DNA from: Bacteroidales bacterium
Lineage (GTDB): Bacteria; Bacteroidota; Bacteroidia; Bacteroidales; P3
Reading direction: 5' to 3'
NCBI GenBank assembly: GCA_017618625.1
Contig: JAFZTV010000033.1
Span: forward strand, 13,889 to 77,888
Length of the DNA: 64,000 bases
Position numbers and translations under genes: made by a program. How positions within the stretch are numbered: position 1 is the first letter of the stretch; each line of letters begins with the position of its first letter. Under the pieces are notes generated by a model. It was not told where the DNA came from. It ran no database searches and saw nothing but the letters and a program-made list of their open reading frames with translations. Shown here piece after piece: positions 32,944 to 40,364 of this stretch.

Positions 32944-33908
32944 TTTTGGGCTTCGGCTTGCTCGCGCTCCTTTTTCTCGCGCTCTGCCTTGCGCGCGGCA
33001 CGGCGTTCGGCAGCCTCTGCCTTTTTCTGCTCCATACGCTGCTTGTACTTCTCCTTGTTGGCGATAACAGGGCGTGCCTTCTTGCCGCCGGGGAGTGTCT
33101 TCACACCATGGACACGCGGCTGGGCCTTAAGGATTGTGGGTTTCACCACTATCACGTCGTCCTGCGGCTTGCCGAGTATATAGTTCTCTATGGCCATAGC
33201 CATCGACGGAGCCGAGGGTGTGGGAGCCTTGATGGTCAACGGAATGCCCGCCTCCTTGAGTGCGGCATGGGTTGAAAGGCCGAAAGCAGCTATGATGATG
33301 TTCGATTCAGCCACATTGGGGAAGTTCTGAAGCAGCGAACGCACTCCTATGGGCGAGTACAACGCCACCATGTCATAGTCCTCGAGCGAGATATGCGACA
33401 GGTCGCGAGGTACCGACCTGTACATAGGGGCTTTCGTATATTTGAACTTCGCCTTGTCCAGCAACTTCGTGTATTCCGTCTGCTTCTCGTCAGAGCAGGG
33501 GAACAGATAGTTCTCCTCACGGTGTTTCGACATCACGTCGATGAGGTCGGCGAAGAACTGCTTGCCGAAAAATATCTTGCGCTTGCGGTATTGGATGTAG
33601 TTCTGCAGATAGAGCGCGATGGCCTCGGAGGTGCAGAAATATTTCATGGATTCGGGTATCACCTCTCTGAGTTCCTTGGCCATACGGAAGAAATGATCCA
33701 CCGAATTCTTGCTGTTCAAAATTATAGCCGAATGTTCGTGGATGTGGATGCGGCTTTTGCGGAACTCCGACACACCGATGCCTTCGACAGAGAAAAACTT
33801 GTAGAAGGTCAGCTTCACATTGAAGTCGTTGATAAGTGCTTTGTAGGGTGATTTCTCAATATCGGCAGGCTCTGGCTGCGAAATGAGTATTTTTTTAATT
33901 TTTGCCAC
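32940..33908 (-). CDS. hemD: Uroporphyrinogen-III synthase-like protein (HemD) with basic tail
   Basis: 322 residues. Residues 1-245 follow the HemD pattern of Bacteroidota (KKILISQPEP start, AIILNSKNSVDHFF, YLFPCSDEK, MVALYSPIGVRSL, IAAFGLSTHAALKEAG). HemD closes the tetrapyrrole ring. The last ~50 residues are an almost pure Arg/Lys/Glu/Ala coil (KQRMEQKKAEAAERRAARKAE), a lineage-typical extension of unknown use. The gene sits between DUF4271 and rnpA, the known Bacteroidota order. Confidence 0.85.
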   Translation of the reverse strand: MAKIKKILISQPEPADIEKSPYKALINDFNVKLTFYKFFSVEGIGVSEFRKSRIHIHEHSAIILNSKNSVDHFFRMAKELREVIPESMKYFCTSEAIALYLQNYIQYRKRKIFFGKQFFADLIDVMSKHREENYLFPCSDEKQTEYTKLLDKAKFKYTKAPMYRSVPRDLSHISLEDYDMVALYSPIGVRSLLQNFPNVAESNIIIAAFGLSTHAALKEAGIPLTIKAPTPSAPSMAMAIENYILGKPQDDVIVVKPTILKAQPRVHGVKTLPGGKKARPVIANKEKYKQRMEQKKAEAAERRAARKAEREKKEREQAEAQK

Positions 33909-34010
33909 AGGCGACTCGCTTTTTTTAGGACAATGCAGGCTCTTTTTTCGTCTTTTTCACGTTTCTTTCCTACACTATTCCCGTTACTATTTTTGTATTA
34001 TATACTTGGT

Positions 34011-34811
34011 TTACAGTTGACTTACGAACTTTACCAATACCAATATCGGTACTATTTCGACGATGCAAAGGTAGTAAAATAAATATAATTTGGAGCCACG
34101 TGACCTGGACATCACCAAAGCGAGCCCCCTTCCAAGACGCAAAACAAACACCAAACCCACTATCGCCACCACCACCCAAATATAGACTTCATCCACATAT
34201 CCCGCCAGCACTGTGGCCGGTATAACCAATGTGGCGCCGAGCATTTGGAACAAATTTATTGCGACGGTGTAGAGTTTTATCGTTTCCCGCTCGTCGCAGG
34301 CCACACCCAGCATTTTAATAAACATATGCCGAACAAAGCTGAAAAGGAGCAGCACTCCGATAATCAACGGCAAATCAGCAAGCCCGTATATCTGCGTGCC
34401 ATAGACGTCCCTCATCGCCACATAGACCGCCGCACCAAGCGAGGAGTAGTAGATGAGCGGTATTGCAAACAGCGAAAAATCATTCTTCACTCCGCAGTCT
34501 CTTATCAGCACGTTCATGTGACGGTCGCTGAGCGACGCCAGCAAGGCATGTTTCACCGTAAGATGTCTCAGAATGGTGAATGTCAGCATCAATATGGTCA
34601 ACACGACACACACGCCGAACACATAGCCACCGTCGTCGGTGACTGTGCGAGCGAGCGCATCGCGGTGCTTTACCTGCAATTCGTGACCGCAGAAAAGACT
34701 TTTATGAAAGGGTAGCTCCGACTGTTCCGGCGCCTTGAAGATAGAGTCCTCGCAAAACAGAACACTGCCATACGGATACAGCGTGTCCAATTCTCCCAAT
34801 CCATCTTCCAT
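34011..34811 (-). CDS. DUF4271 membrane protein
   Basis: 266 residues. After a ~60-residue soluble start come about six hydrophobic segments (66-85, 110-128, 145-162, 186-206, 210-226, 244-262). This size, layout and placement before hemD-rnpA-yidD identify the DUF4271 family of Bacteroidota. Function unknown. Confidence 0.8.
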   Translation of the reverse strand: MEDGLGELDTLYPYGSVLFCEDSIFKAPEQSELPFHKSLFCGHELQVKHRDALARTVTDDGGYVFGVCVVLTILMLTFTILRHLTVKHALLASLSDRHMNVLIRDCGVKNDFSLFAIPLIYYSSLGAAVYVAMRDVYGTQIYGLADLPLIIGVLLLFSFVRHMFIKMLGVACDERETIKLYTVAINLFQMLGATLVIPATVLAGYVDEVYIWVVVAIVGLVFVLRLGRGLALVMSRSRGSKLYLFYYLCIVEIVPILVLVKFVSQL

Positions 34812-34890
34812 GGCGTCGCGGTGTTCGAAATATTGAGATACGGTTTTGCAGCGATGCTACGGCACAAGCATCATGCCCGAGCCGCCATCA

Positions 34891-35454
34891 TTATACGGTC
34901 ATTATCTCTTTCTCCTTGGCTGCGAATATCTTGTCACACTCTGCCACGAACTTGTCGGTAATATCCTGCAGTTCCTTCTCCACCTGCTTCACTTCGTCCT
35001 CAGGTACAGATTTGTCCTTGAGTTTCTTCACCTTGTCCAGAACATTTCTGCGGGCGTTGCGGACATTCACCTTGCCGTTCTCCACCTCGCTCTTGGCAAT
35101 CTTGGTCAGCTCCTTGCGGCGCTCCTCGGTCATAGGCGGAACAACAATGCGCAGTATGTCGCCTTCGTGGCGCGGGGTGAAGCCGAGGTTGGCATCCAAT
35201 ATGGCTTTGTTTATTGCGCCGACCAATGTTTTCTCCCAAGGCTGGATGATGATGTTACGCGGGTCGGGAGTGTTGATATTAGCCACCTGGCTTATCTCTG
35301 TCGGGGTGCCGTAGTAGTCAACCTTCACACCGTCGAGCATGGCGGGATTGGCCTTGCTGGCGCGAATCTTACCAAGTTCCTTGTTTAAAAAATTGATTGC
35401 ACCCTGCATACTTGTGCGTGCCTCGTCAAGACATGCTTTTGATAAATCGTTCAT
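34891..35454 (-). CDS. frr: Ribosome recycling factor
   Basis: 187 residues, the standard length. Motifs include LGKIRASKANPAMLDGVKVDYYGTPT, the PPMTEERRKEL block and VRNARRN. It splits the post-termination ribosome with EF-G. It follows pyrH by 59 bp in the usual pyrH-frr order. Confidence 0.97.
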   Translation of the reverse strand: MNDLSKACLDEARTSMQGAINFLNKELGKIRASKANPAMLDGVKVDYYGTPTEISQVANINTPDPRNIIIQPWEKTLVGAINKAILDANLGFTPRHEGDILRIVVPPMTEERRKELTKIAKSEVENGKVNVRNARRNVLDKVKKLKDKSVPEDEVKQVEKELQDITDKFVAECDKIFAAKEKEIMTV

Positions 35455-35456
35455 GA

Positions 35457-35517
35457 GTGTTGATGTTGATATGTTGTTACGTTGATATGATTAATGTTTA
35501 TGCGTCGATATGTTTAA
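35457..35517. repeat. gttgatat-type short repeats between pyrH and frr
   Basis: gttgatat, or the variant gtcgatat, recurs three times, with an additional gttgat, in the short pyrH-frr gap. The same word appears twice at 32035-32061 upstream of the C-S lyase gene. Weak pattern, low information. Confidence 0.5.
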
Positions 35518-36224
35518 TTGACGTTGACTTCGGTGCCGATGTTCTCGCCCTGCACCACCTTGAGGAGGTTGCCTTCCCGGTTCATATCGAACACGTATAT
35601 GGGGAGTTTGTTTTCCTCGCAGAGGGCAAAAGCCGTAAGGTCCATAACCTTCAAGTGTTTCGTAAGAGCCTCCTGGAAAGTGAGGTGGTCGTATTTCTTT
35701 GCCGTCGGGTCTTTCTCGGGGTCGGCGGTGTAAACGCCGTCAACGCGGGTGCCTTTCAGTATCGCGTCGGCCTTTATCTCTACTGCACGCAGTGCGGAGG
35801 CCGTATCGGTCGTGAAGAAGGGGTTGCCGCTGCCGCCGCCTATTATCACCACCTTGCCCTCTTTCATGGCCTCTATAGCCCTACGGCGCGACATGGCCTT
35901 GCATATCGGCTCTATCTGCAGGCCGCCGAGGAGCTCGGTTTTCAAGCCCTGGCGCTCGAGTTCGGCCTGGAGAGCCATACTGTTTATCAACGTGGCGAGC
36001 ATGCCCATATAGTCGCCCTGCACGCGGTCGAGGCCTTGCGCGGCACCGCTCAGCCCGCGGAATATGTTGCCGCCGCCAATCACTATGGCTATTTCGACGC
36101 CGGCCTGAACCGCGCCGCGAATATCGGTAGCATACTGTTCGAGCATCTTGGGCGAGATGCCGTAGCCCTGGTCGCCCATGAGTGACTCACCGCTCAGTTT
36201 CAGCAAAACCCTGTTGTATTTCAT
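35514..36224 (-). CDS. pyrH: UMP kinase
   Basis: 236 residues with RVLLKLSGESLMG (start), IVIGGGNIFRG, the bacterial UMP-kinase MGMLATLINSMALQ, and GTRVDGVYTADPEKDP near the active site. It phosphorylates UMP to UDP as a hexamer. A TAATTTTG promoter element lies 28 bp upstream. Confidence 0.97.
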   Translation of the reverse strand: MKYNRVLLKLSGESLMGDQGYGISPKMLEQYATDIRGAVQAGVEIAIVIGGGNIFRGLSGAAQGLDRVQGDYMGMLATLINSMALQAELERQGLKTELLGGLQIEPICKAMSRRRAIEAMKEGKVVIIGGGSGNPFFTTDTASALRAVEIKADAILKGTRVDGVYTADPEKDPTAKKYDHLTFQEALTKHLKVMDLTAFALCEENKLPIYVFDMNREGNLLKVVQGENIGTEVNVN

Positions 36225-36251
36225 CTTGGTATCCTTTTATAATATGACCTG

Positions 36252-36259
36252 CAAAATTA
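36252..36259 (-). promoter_or_regulatory. Promoter -7 element for pyrH-frr (TAATTTTG)
   Basis: Reverse-strand TAATTTTG followed by CA, 28 bp before the pyrH ATG. Confidence 0.5.
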
Positions 36260-36333
36260 CAAACTTTTTGCGACTTTTACACAATGCGCCTCCACGGCGT
36301 CGTTTCGAGAGGGCACCAACCCTCTTCCCCACC

Positions 36334-37011
36334 CTATTCATCCAGCATTTGCGGACGGCGCTGACGTGTGCGCTCCACCGCCTGCTCATAGCGCCACTGC
36401 TCAATCTTCTTGTGGTCGCCCGAAAGGAGCACATCGGGCACTCGCCACCCTCGGAACTCGACTGGACGGGTGTATTCGGGCGGAGCCACCAGCCCGTCCT
36501 GGAAGGAGTCGCTCAGGGCCGACTGCTCGTCGCCTAAAACGCCGGGGATGAGCCTCACCACGGCGTCGCTTATGACCGCAGCCGCCAGCTCGCCGCCGCT
36601 GAGCACATAGTCGCCTATCGAGACCTCCATGGTCACGAAATGCTCGCGTATGCGCTCATCGACGCCCTTGTAGTGACCGCACAGTATCATGAGGTTCTCC
36701 TTGAGCGAAAGGGTGTTGGAGAGCGGCTGGTCGAGTTGCGTGCCGTCGGGCGCGGTGTATATAATCTCGTCGTATTTGCGCTGCTGCTGCAGCTTTTCGA
36801 TGCAGTTGGCCAGGGGTTCGACACACATCACCATGCCTGCGCCGCCGCCGTAGGGGTAGTCGTCAACGCTGCCGTATTTGGTCAGGGAATAGTCGTGCAG
36901 GTCGTGCAGTACCACCTCGACGAGCCCTTTCTTCTGCGCCCTCGCAAGTATCGACTCCTCGAAGAACATCGACATCATGGATGGGAACAGGGTGAGAATA
37001 TCAATACGCAT
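36334..37011 (-). CDS. trmD: tRNA (guanine-N1)-methyltransferase
   Basis: 225 residues. SPOUT-type methylase with [12 protein letters not shown] start, [25 protein letters not shown] and the knot block [15 protein letters not shown]. It methylates G37 of tRNAs reading CNN/UNN/GNN codons. The 18-bp gap to the upstream M23 peptidase gene suggests co-transcription. Confidence 0.97.
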   Translation of the reverse strand: MRIDILTLFPSMMSMFFEESILARAQKKGLVEVVLHDLHDYSLTKYGSVDDYPYGGGAGMVMCVEPLANCIEKLQQQRKYDEIIYTAPDGTQLDQPLSNTLSLKENLMILCGHYKGVDERIREHFVTMEVSIGDYVLSGGELAAAVISDAVVRLIPGVLGDEQSALSDSFQDGLVAPPEYTRPVEFRGWRVPDVLLSGDHKKIEQWRYEQAVERTRQRRPQMLDE

Positions 37012-37029
37012 AATCCAGCAAATAAAAAA

Positions 37030-38076
37030 CTACCTTACCCTCAACCTGCGGCCGATGCTCAGGGTCGTCGTCTCCTTGATGCCGTTGAGCTGGCAGAGAC
37101 GACGGACGGTGGTGCGGTGGCGTGCCGCTATCTTGCTGAGCGTGTCGCCCGAGCGCACCTTGTAGTAGTGCCCGCCGCTGCTGCTTGCCACAGCGCCTCC
37201 ACTGCCACCTCTGCGCGAGTCGCCCACCTTGCGGAACGAGTTCTGCGTCAGCGTGAGCTCGTTGCTGATGAGCTTGTGATTGGTGCAGTCTATCACGTGT
37301 TCGGGGTTCATGGCGTTGCCCATGTAACGTATCTCGAAGTGTAGGTGGCTTCCGTAGCTGCGCCCTGTGTTGCCGCAGAGGCCTATGACGTCGCCGGCCT
37401 TGACGTGCATACCCACTTTGGCATACCTCTGCGAGAGGTGGGCGTAGTAGGTCTCCAGGCCGTTGTCGTGGTGTATCACTATCAGATTGCCGTAGGACTT
37501 GTTGTATTTCGACACCCTTACCACACCGTCAAAGGCGGCGTAGATGTCCTTGCCCGTGGGCTGCGCCAAATCGACGCCGTAGTGGAAGCGTCTGCGTCGC
37601 GGGCCGAAATGGGAGGTGGCACGGGCCTCGTAGGGCGTGGGGAAAACAAACTTGTGCTTGTCGTCAACAAGCATGATTTTCACCTCTTCGCCGGGGACGA
37701 ACTCCTTCTTGGGGTAGTGAATCATGCTGGAGTCGAAGCCCGCAATCAATATGTCGTCCTCGTGCTCGGCACCCTCGTCTTCGCTTTCCTGGAGCGAGAG
37801 GGGTTTCACGGGGTCATACTCGTCGTCATATTTCAACGGAGGCGGCGCCAAAAGGTTGGGGATGGTCTGCTTGGAGTACTCTTCCTGTGTCCGCTCGTCA
37901 ATCATCAGGTCCTCGTAGTCCTCTTCGTCGTAAATCACATCCATCTCGTTGACCTTCACCTCGGTCTTCTTGGCACGCGGGTTCACGTTCTGCGCACCTG
38001 CGCCGACGGCCGAGACGATAAATGCAAAAAGAGACAGAAAATATATGCTTTGATTTATAAAACGCTTCATAATCAT
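37030..38076 (-). CDS. M23 metallopeptidase with C-terminal LysM
   Basis: 348 residues. Signal peptide (about 1-28), an acidic linker (VNEMDVIYDEEDYEDLMIDE), then a LytM/M23 domain with HYGVDLA (zinc His/Asp), YYAHLS and SHLHFEIRY (HxH), and a C-terminal LysM (YKVRSGDTLSKIAARHRTTVRRL...). All zinc ligands are present, so it may cut peptidoglycan or, in divisome-linked members, activate amidases. It acts in the periplasm. The candidate small RNA at 38190-38340 ends about 115 bp upstream of its start. Confidence 0.9.
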   Translation of the reverse strand: MIMKRFINQSIYFLSLFAFIVSAVGAGAQNVNPRAKKTEVKVNEMDVIYDEEDYEDLMIDERTQEEYSKQTIPNLLAPPPLKYDDEYDPVKPLSLQESEDEGAEHEDDILIAGFDSSMIHYPKKEFVPGEEVKIMLVDDKHKFVFPTPYEARATSHFGPRRRRFHYGVDLAQPTGKDIYAAFDGVVRVSKYNKSYGNLIVIHHDNGLETYYAHLSQRYAKVGMHVKAGDVIGLCGNTGRSYGSHLHFEIRYMGNAMNPEHVIDCTNHKLISNELTLTQNSFRKVGDSRRGGSGGAVASSSGGHYYKVRSGDTLSKIAARHRTTVRRLCQLNGIKETTTLSIGRRLRVR

Positions 38077-38187
38077 TTGTTTATATTTCAGCGGCAGAGG
38101 CGATAAGCCGCCACGTTATAATTAAACGCGCCGAGCGGCGATTTATTGTGTGGCGGCATTGTTGCGCGGCGACGCATGACGAGGGGT

Positions 38188-38232
38188 ATAAATACAAATA
38201 CCGTGTGACTAGAGCCTCACGGTATTTGCTTT
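38188..38232 (-). terminator. Hairpin terminator of the candidate small RNA
   Basis: aaataccgtg (38196-38205) pairs perfectly with cacggtattt (38218-38227) around a 12-nt loop; on the minus strand GTATTTATA follows. Confidence 0.7.
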
Positions 38233-38340
38233 AAACCAAACTATATCCTAGAAGTGCCTCGATGAGACTTGCACCAAAGCGTCTTGGAAGAGCGTTGGTA
38301 CGAGAGGCAAACCAACAAAACCTCTCTTAACCTCTAAGAC
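38190..38340 (-). ncRNA. Candidate ~150-nt structured RNA
   Basis: A TACTTTTG promoter element (38345-38352) precedes it and a hairpin terminator ends it. In the minus-strand RNA, GAGAGG pairs with CCTCTC while GTTGGT in that loop pairs with ACCAAC just after, the order required for an H-type pseudoknot. A second hairpin is GTGC...GCAC with an inner CTC/GAG. No open frame is convincing. It could be an independent RNA or an attenuated leader of the M23 peptidase gene. I could not match it to SRP, 6S, tmRNA or RNase P RNA by eye. Confidence 0.5.
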
Positions 38341-38344
38341 GTTG

Positions 38345-38352
38345 CAAAAGTA
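38345..38352 (-). promoter_or_regulatory. Promoter -7 element for the candidate RNA (TACTTTTG)
   Basis: Reverse-strand TACTTTTG followed by CA, 5 to 7 bp before the proposed RNA start. A -33 TTTG is not obvious. Confidence 0.5.
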
Positions 38353-38569
38353 CCACTTTCCGCTCTTCTAGATGCTATCTTTTGTGCCTCAATAATGTGC
38401 AATTTTGCACATACGCGACTGCATCGGCATTTTGAGGGCATTGTTTTTGCAATTTATTGCATGAAAATGACTTTTTCGAGGTTTTTTTGCACCATAACGA
38501 CAGGCTGTTGGATGTTTGAAAGGGGAAAATGCAAGCATCTGATTCAACCTTCCGCTCGCCGCACGCCAT

Positions 38570-38800
38570 CTAGGACACAGGTGCTCTCTACCTGCTCTCT
38601 ACCTCCTTTCTACCTGCTCCAAAAGTGCATAACAAGTCCTACAAAAGTAAGACTATGCTAAGAGAAATCTAGGATAATACTAAGAGAAATGTAGGAGACG
38701 GGTAGGAGAAATGTAAGACACAGGTAGGAGAAATCTACTACGCAACTAGGAGCCGCCTTCCGCCCGGATGGGACAGACATGGGACAAATCTGGGACGAAA
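38570..38800. repeat. 11-bp periodic array, 21 units
   Basis: 231 bp in 21 units of 11 bp: ctaggacacag, gtgctctctac, ctgctctctac, then ctaagagaaat, gtaggagaaat (twice), gtaagacacag, then atgggacagac, atgggacaaat, ctgggacgaaa. The unit changes in three stages while the 11-bp phase is kept. It occupies the centre of the gene-free stretch 38353-39084. Confidence 0.9.
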
Positions 38801-38999
38801 CACCCAAGGGAAACCCGTGGTCGGGCGTCAAACGGCATCTGTCGCGGAGAAAACGGGCTTGTTTCGTAAAACAGCGGACGATTTTACCCATCTTCATATA
38901 TATCTGTCGTTTGGAGATTTTTTTGCTGATAAATTTGTGTGCATTTTAGCCCATTTTCGCTCTGCAATCCACTGAGACAAAACATGAAACAGGGTCATC

Positions 39000-39043
39000 T
39001 CCGTATCAAAGCCGCTGCAAAGTCACTGCAAAGTCGCTGCGCA
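39000..39043. repeat. 11-bp periodic array, 4 units
   Basis: tccgtatcaaa, gccgctgcaaa, gtcactgcaaa, gtcgctgcgca: four 11-bp units sharing tgcaaa at the end of the central two. It lies just downstream of the thiamine pyrophosphokinase stop. Confidence 0.75.
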
Positions 39044-39084
39044 CGGATGGTGTGCAAGGAGGGTTGCCGCTCGGGGTCAAACGG

Positions 39085-39717
39085 CTAGTTCTTAGGCTCA
39101 TAGGTCTGATAGACCAGCACGATGCCGCCTTGGGGGCTCACCTCGAAGCGGTCGCCGAGCGAGGCGTTGAGGGTGCCCTGCCACAGTCGCGGCAGAGGCT
39201 CGTCGTGGATGGGATATTCGAGGCCCTGGGTGGTGATGCGGCAGCCGTGGGTCATGGAGAAGAGCGAGACCTGCTGCCGCGCAAAGCTTCGGAACACCGT
39301 GGGGCGGTCGATGGGCGTCAGGACGCCGTAGTCGGTCAGCATGCGCACCTTGACCGCCGGAACCTCCTCGCGGAAGTCAGCCAAATGGGAGATGTTGCCT
39401 ATTGTATGGTCCTCGCGGCGGCCGGTAGCACCGAGGATGCTGATGTCGGGCTCGGGGAAAGTGGCGATGACGTGGCGGAAAGCCTTGGTCTCGTCGTTGC
39501 TGAGCTGCTCCGAGATGCGTATGCACTCCACATCGGGCCTCTCCCCTATCGAGTCGAGGTCGCCGATGACGGTGAGCGGCACCGCGGTATCGGGCCGGTG
39601 GGCCATCAGCGCATTGTAGGCACCGTCGCAGCAGACGATATGGTCGGCCTCGGCAAGCGCCTGCAGAGGCTGCGGAGCAGTAGGAAAGTCGCCGTTGCAG
39701 AGAATCACAATATTCAT
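39085..39717 (-). CDS. Thiamine pyrophosphokinase
   Basis: 210 residues with the TPK pattern: CDGAYNAL (30-37), IGDLDSIG, SNDETKAF and GATGRREDHTIGNISHL. It transfers pyrophosphate from ATP to thiamine to make TPP. It overlaps pnuT by 4 bp and lies in an operon under a TPP riboswitch, so imported thiamine is trapped as TPP. Confidence 0.93.
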   Translation of the reverse strand: MNIVILCNGDFPTAPQPLQALAEADHIVCCDGAYNALMAHRPDTAVPLTVIGDLDSIGERPDVECIRISEQLSNDETKAFRHVIATFPEPDISILGATGRREDHTIGNISHLADFREEVPAVKVRMLTDYGVLTPIDRPTVFRSFARQQVSLFSMTHGCRITTQGLEYPIHDEPLPRLWQGTLNASLGDRFEVSPQGGIVLVYQTYEPKN

Positions 39718-40346
39718 TGGACGGAGTTTTGTGGATTGTTAGAAGCGTTGGTTGTGCGGTACGTTTTCCGCCACTTGAAGTAGCCCATTATGGCCACCAC
39801 CAGATATACGGTGTACATGACGGCGGTAGCATACATGCCCGTCAGCAGGCCAAGCACCACCATGATTGGCTCGGTGGCGATGCCGGGAATCCACTGCTGG
39901 TACCAACGGCGCGAAAGCATGTACATCATCACGATGGAGAGCGCCGCGCTGAGGCCATCGAGCAGCGGATACTGGCTCTCTTTCAGCTGCATAAGCACAA
40001 ACGTGAGCAGAGCGGTGAGCACCACCACAGCGCCTATCAGCGGCCATGCGTAGCGACGCGGACAGCTCTCGATGCGGGTTTCGCGCACCTCATCGGTTCT
40101 TGCCCTGCGCCACGCCACAAAGCCATAAACCGACGCGACGATGTAGTATATGTTGATGGACATGTTGGCATAGAGGCCGTTGCGGAAGAAGAGATAGACA
40201 TATACAATGGGCATCAGCACACCAAAAAGCCACGTCCAGATGCTGGCGCGATATTCAAAGAAGAGGTAGGCGAGGCCTATGACCGCGCCCACCACTTCGA
40301 TTGCATCGAATTGTAAGTTGCAGATTGTAAAGTAGAAAGGCTCCAT
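39714..40346 (-). CDS. pnuT: PnuT-type thiamine transporter (PnuC family)
   Basis: 210 residues with about seven hydrophobic helices and PnuC-family blocks: LAYLFFEYRASIWTWLFGVL, YVASVYGFVAW-like IYYIVASVYGFVAWRRA and the C-terminal MYTVYLVVAIMGYFKWRK. Members downstream of TPP riboswitches move thiamine rather than nicotinamide riboside by facilitated diffusion, here coupled to the adjacent pyrophosphokinase. Confidence 0.9.
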   Translation of the reverse strand: MEPFYFTICNLQFDAIEVVGAVIGLAYLFFEYRASIWTWLFGVLMPIVYVYLFFRNGLYANMSINIYYIVASVYGFVAWRRARTDEVRETRIESCPRRYAWPLIGAVVVLTALLTFVLMQLKESQYPLLDGLSAALSIVMMYMLSRRWYQQWIPGIATEPIMVVLGLLTGMYATAVMYTVYLVVAIMGYFKWRKTYRTTNASNNPQNSVQ

Positions 40347-40364
40347 CTGTTTCAGCCCCTATTT

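Noticed and set aside
38190..38340. SRP RNA, 6S RNA or tmRNA
   Set aside because: I found neither the SRP GGAA-loop signature nor tmRNA ends; 6S cannot be decided by eye, so the entry is left as an unclassified RNA candidate.
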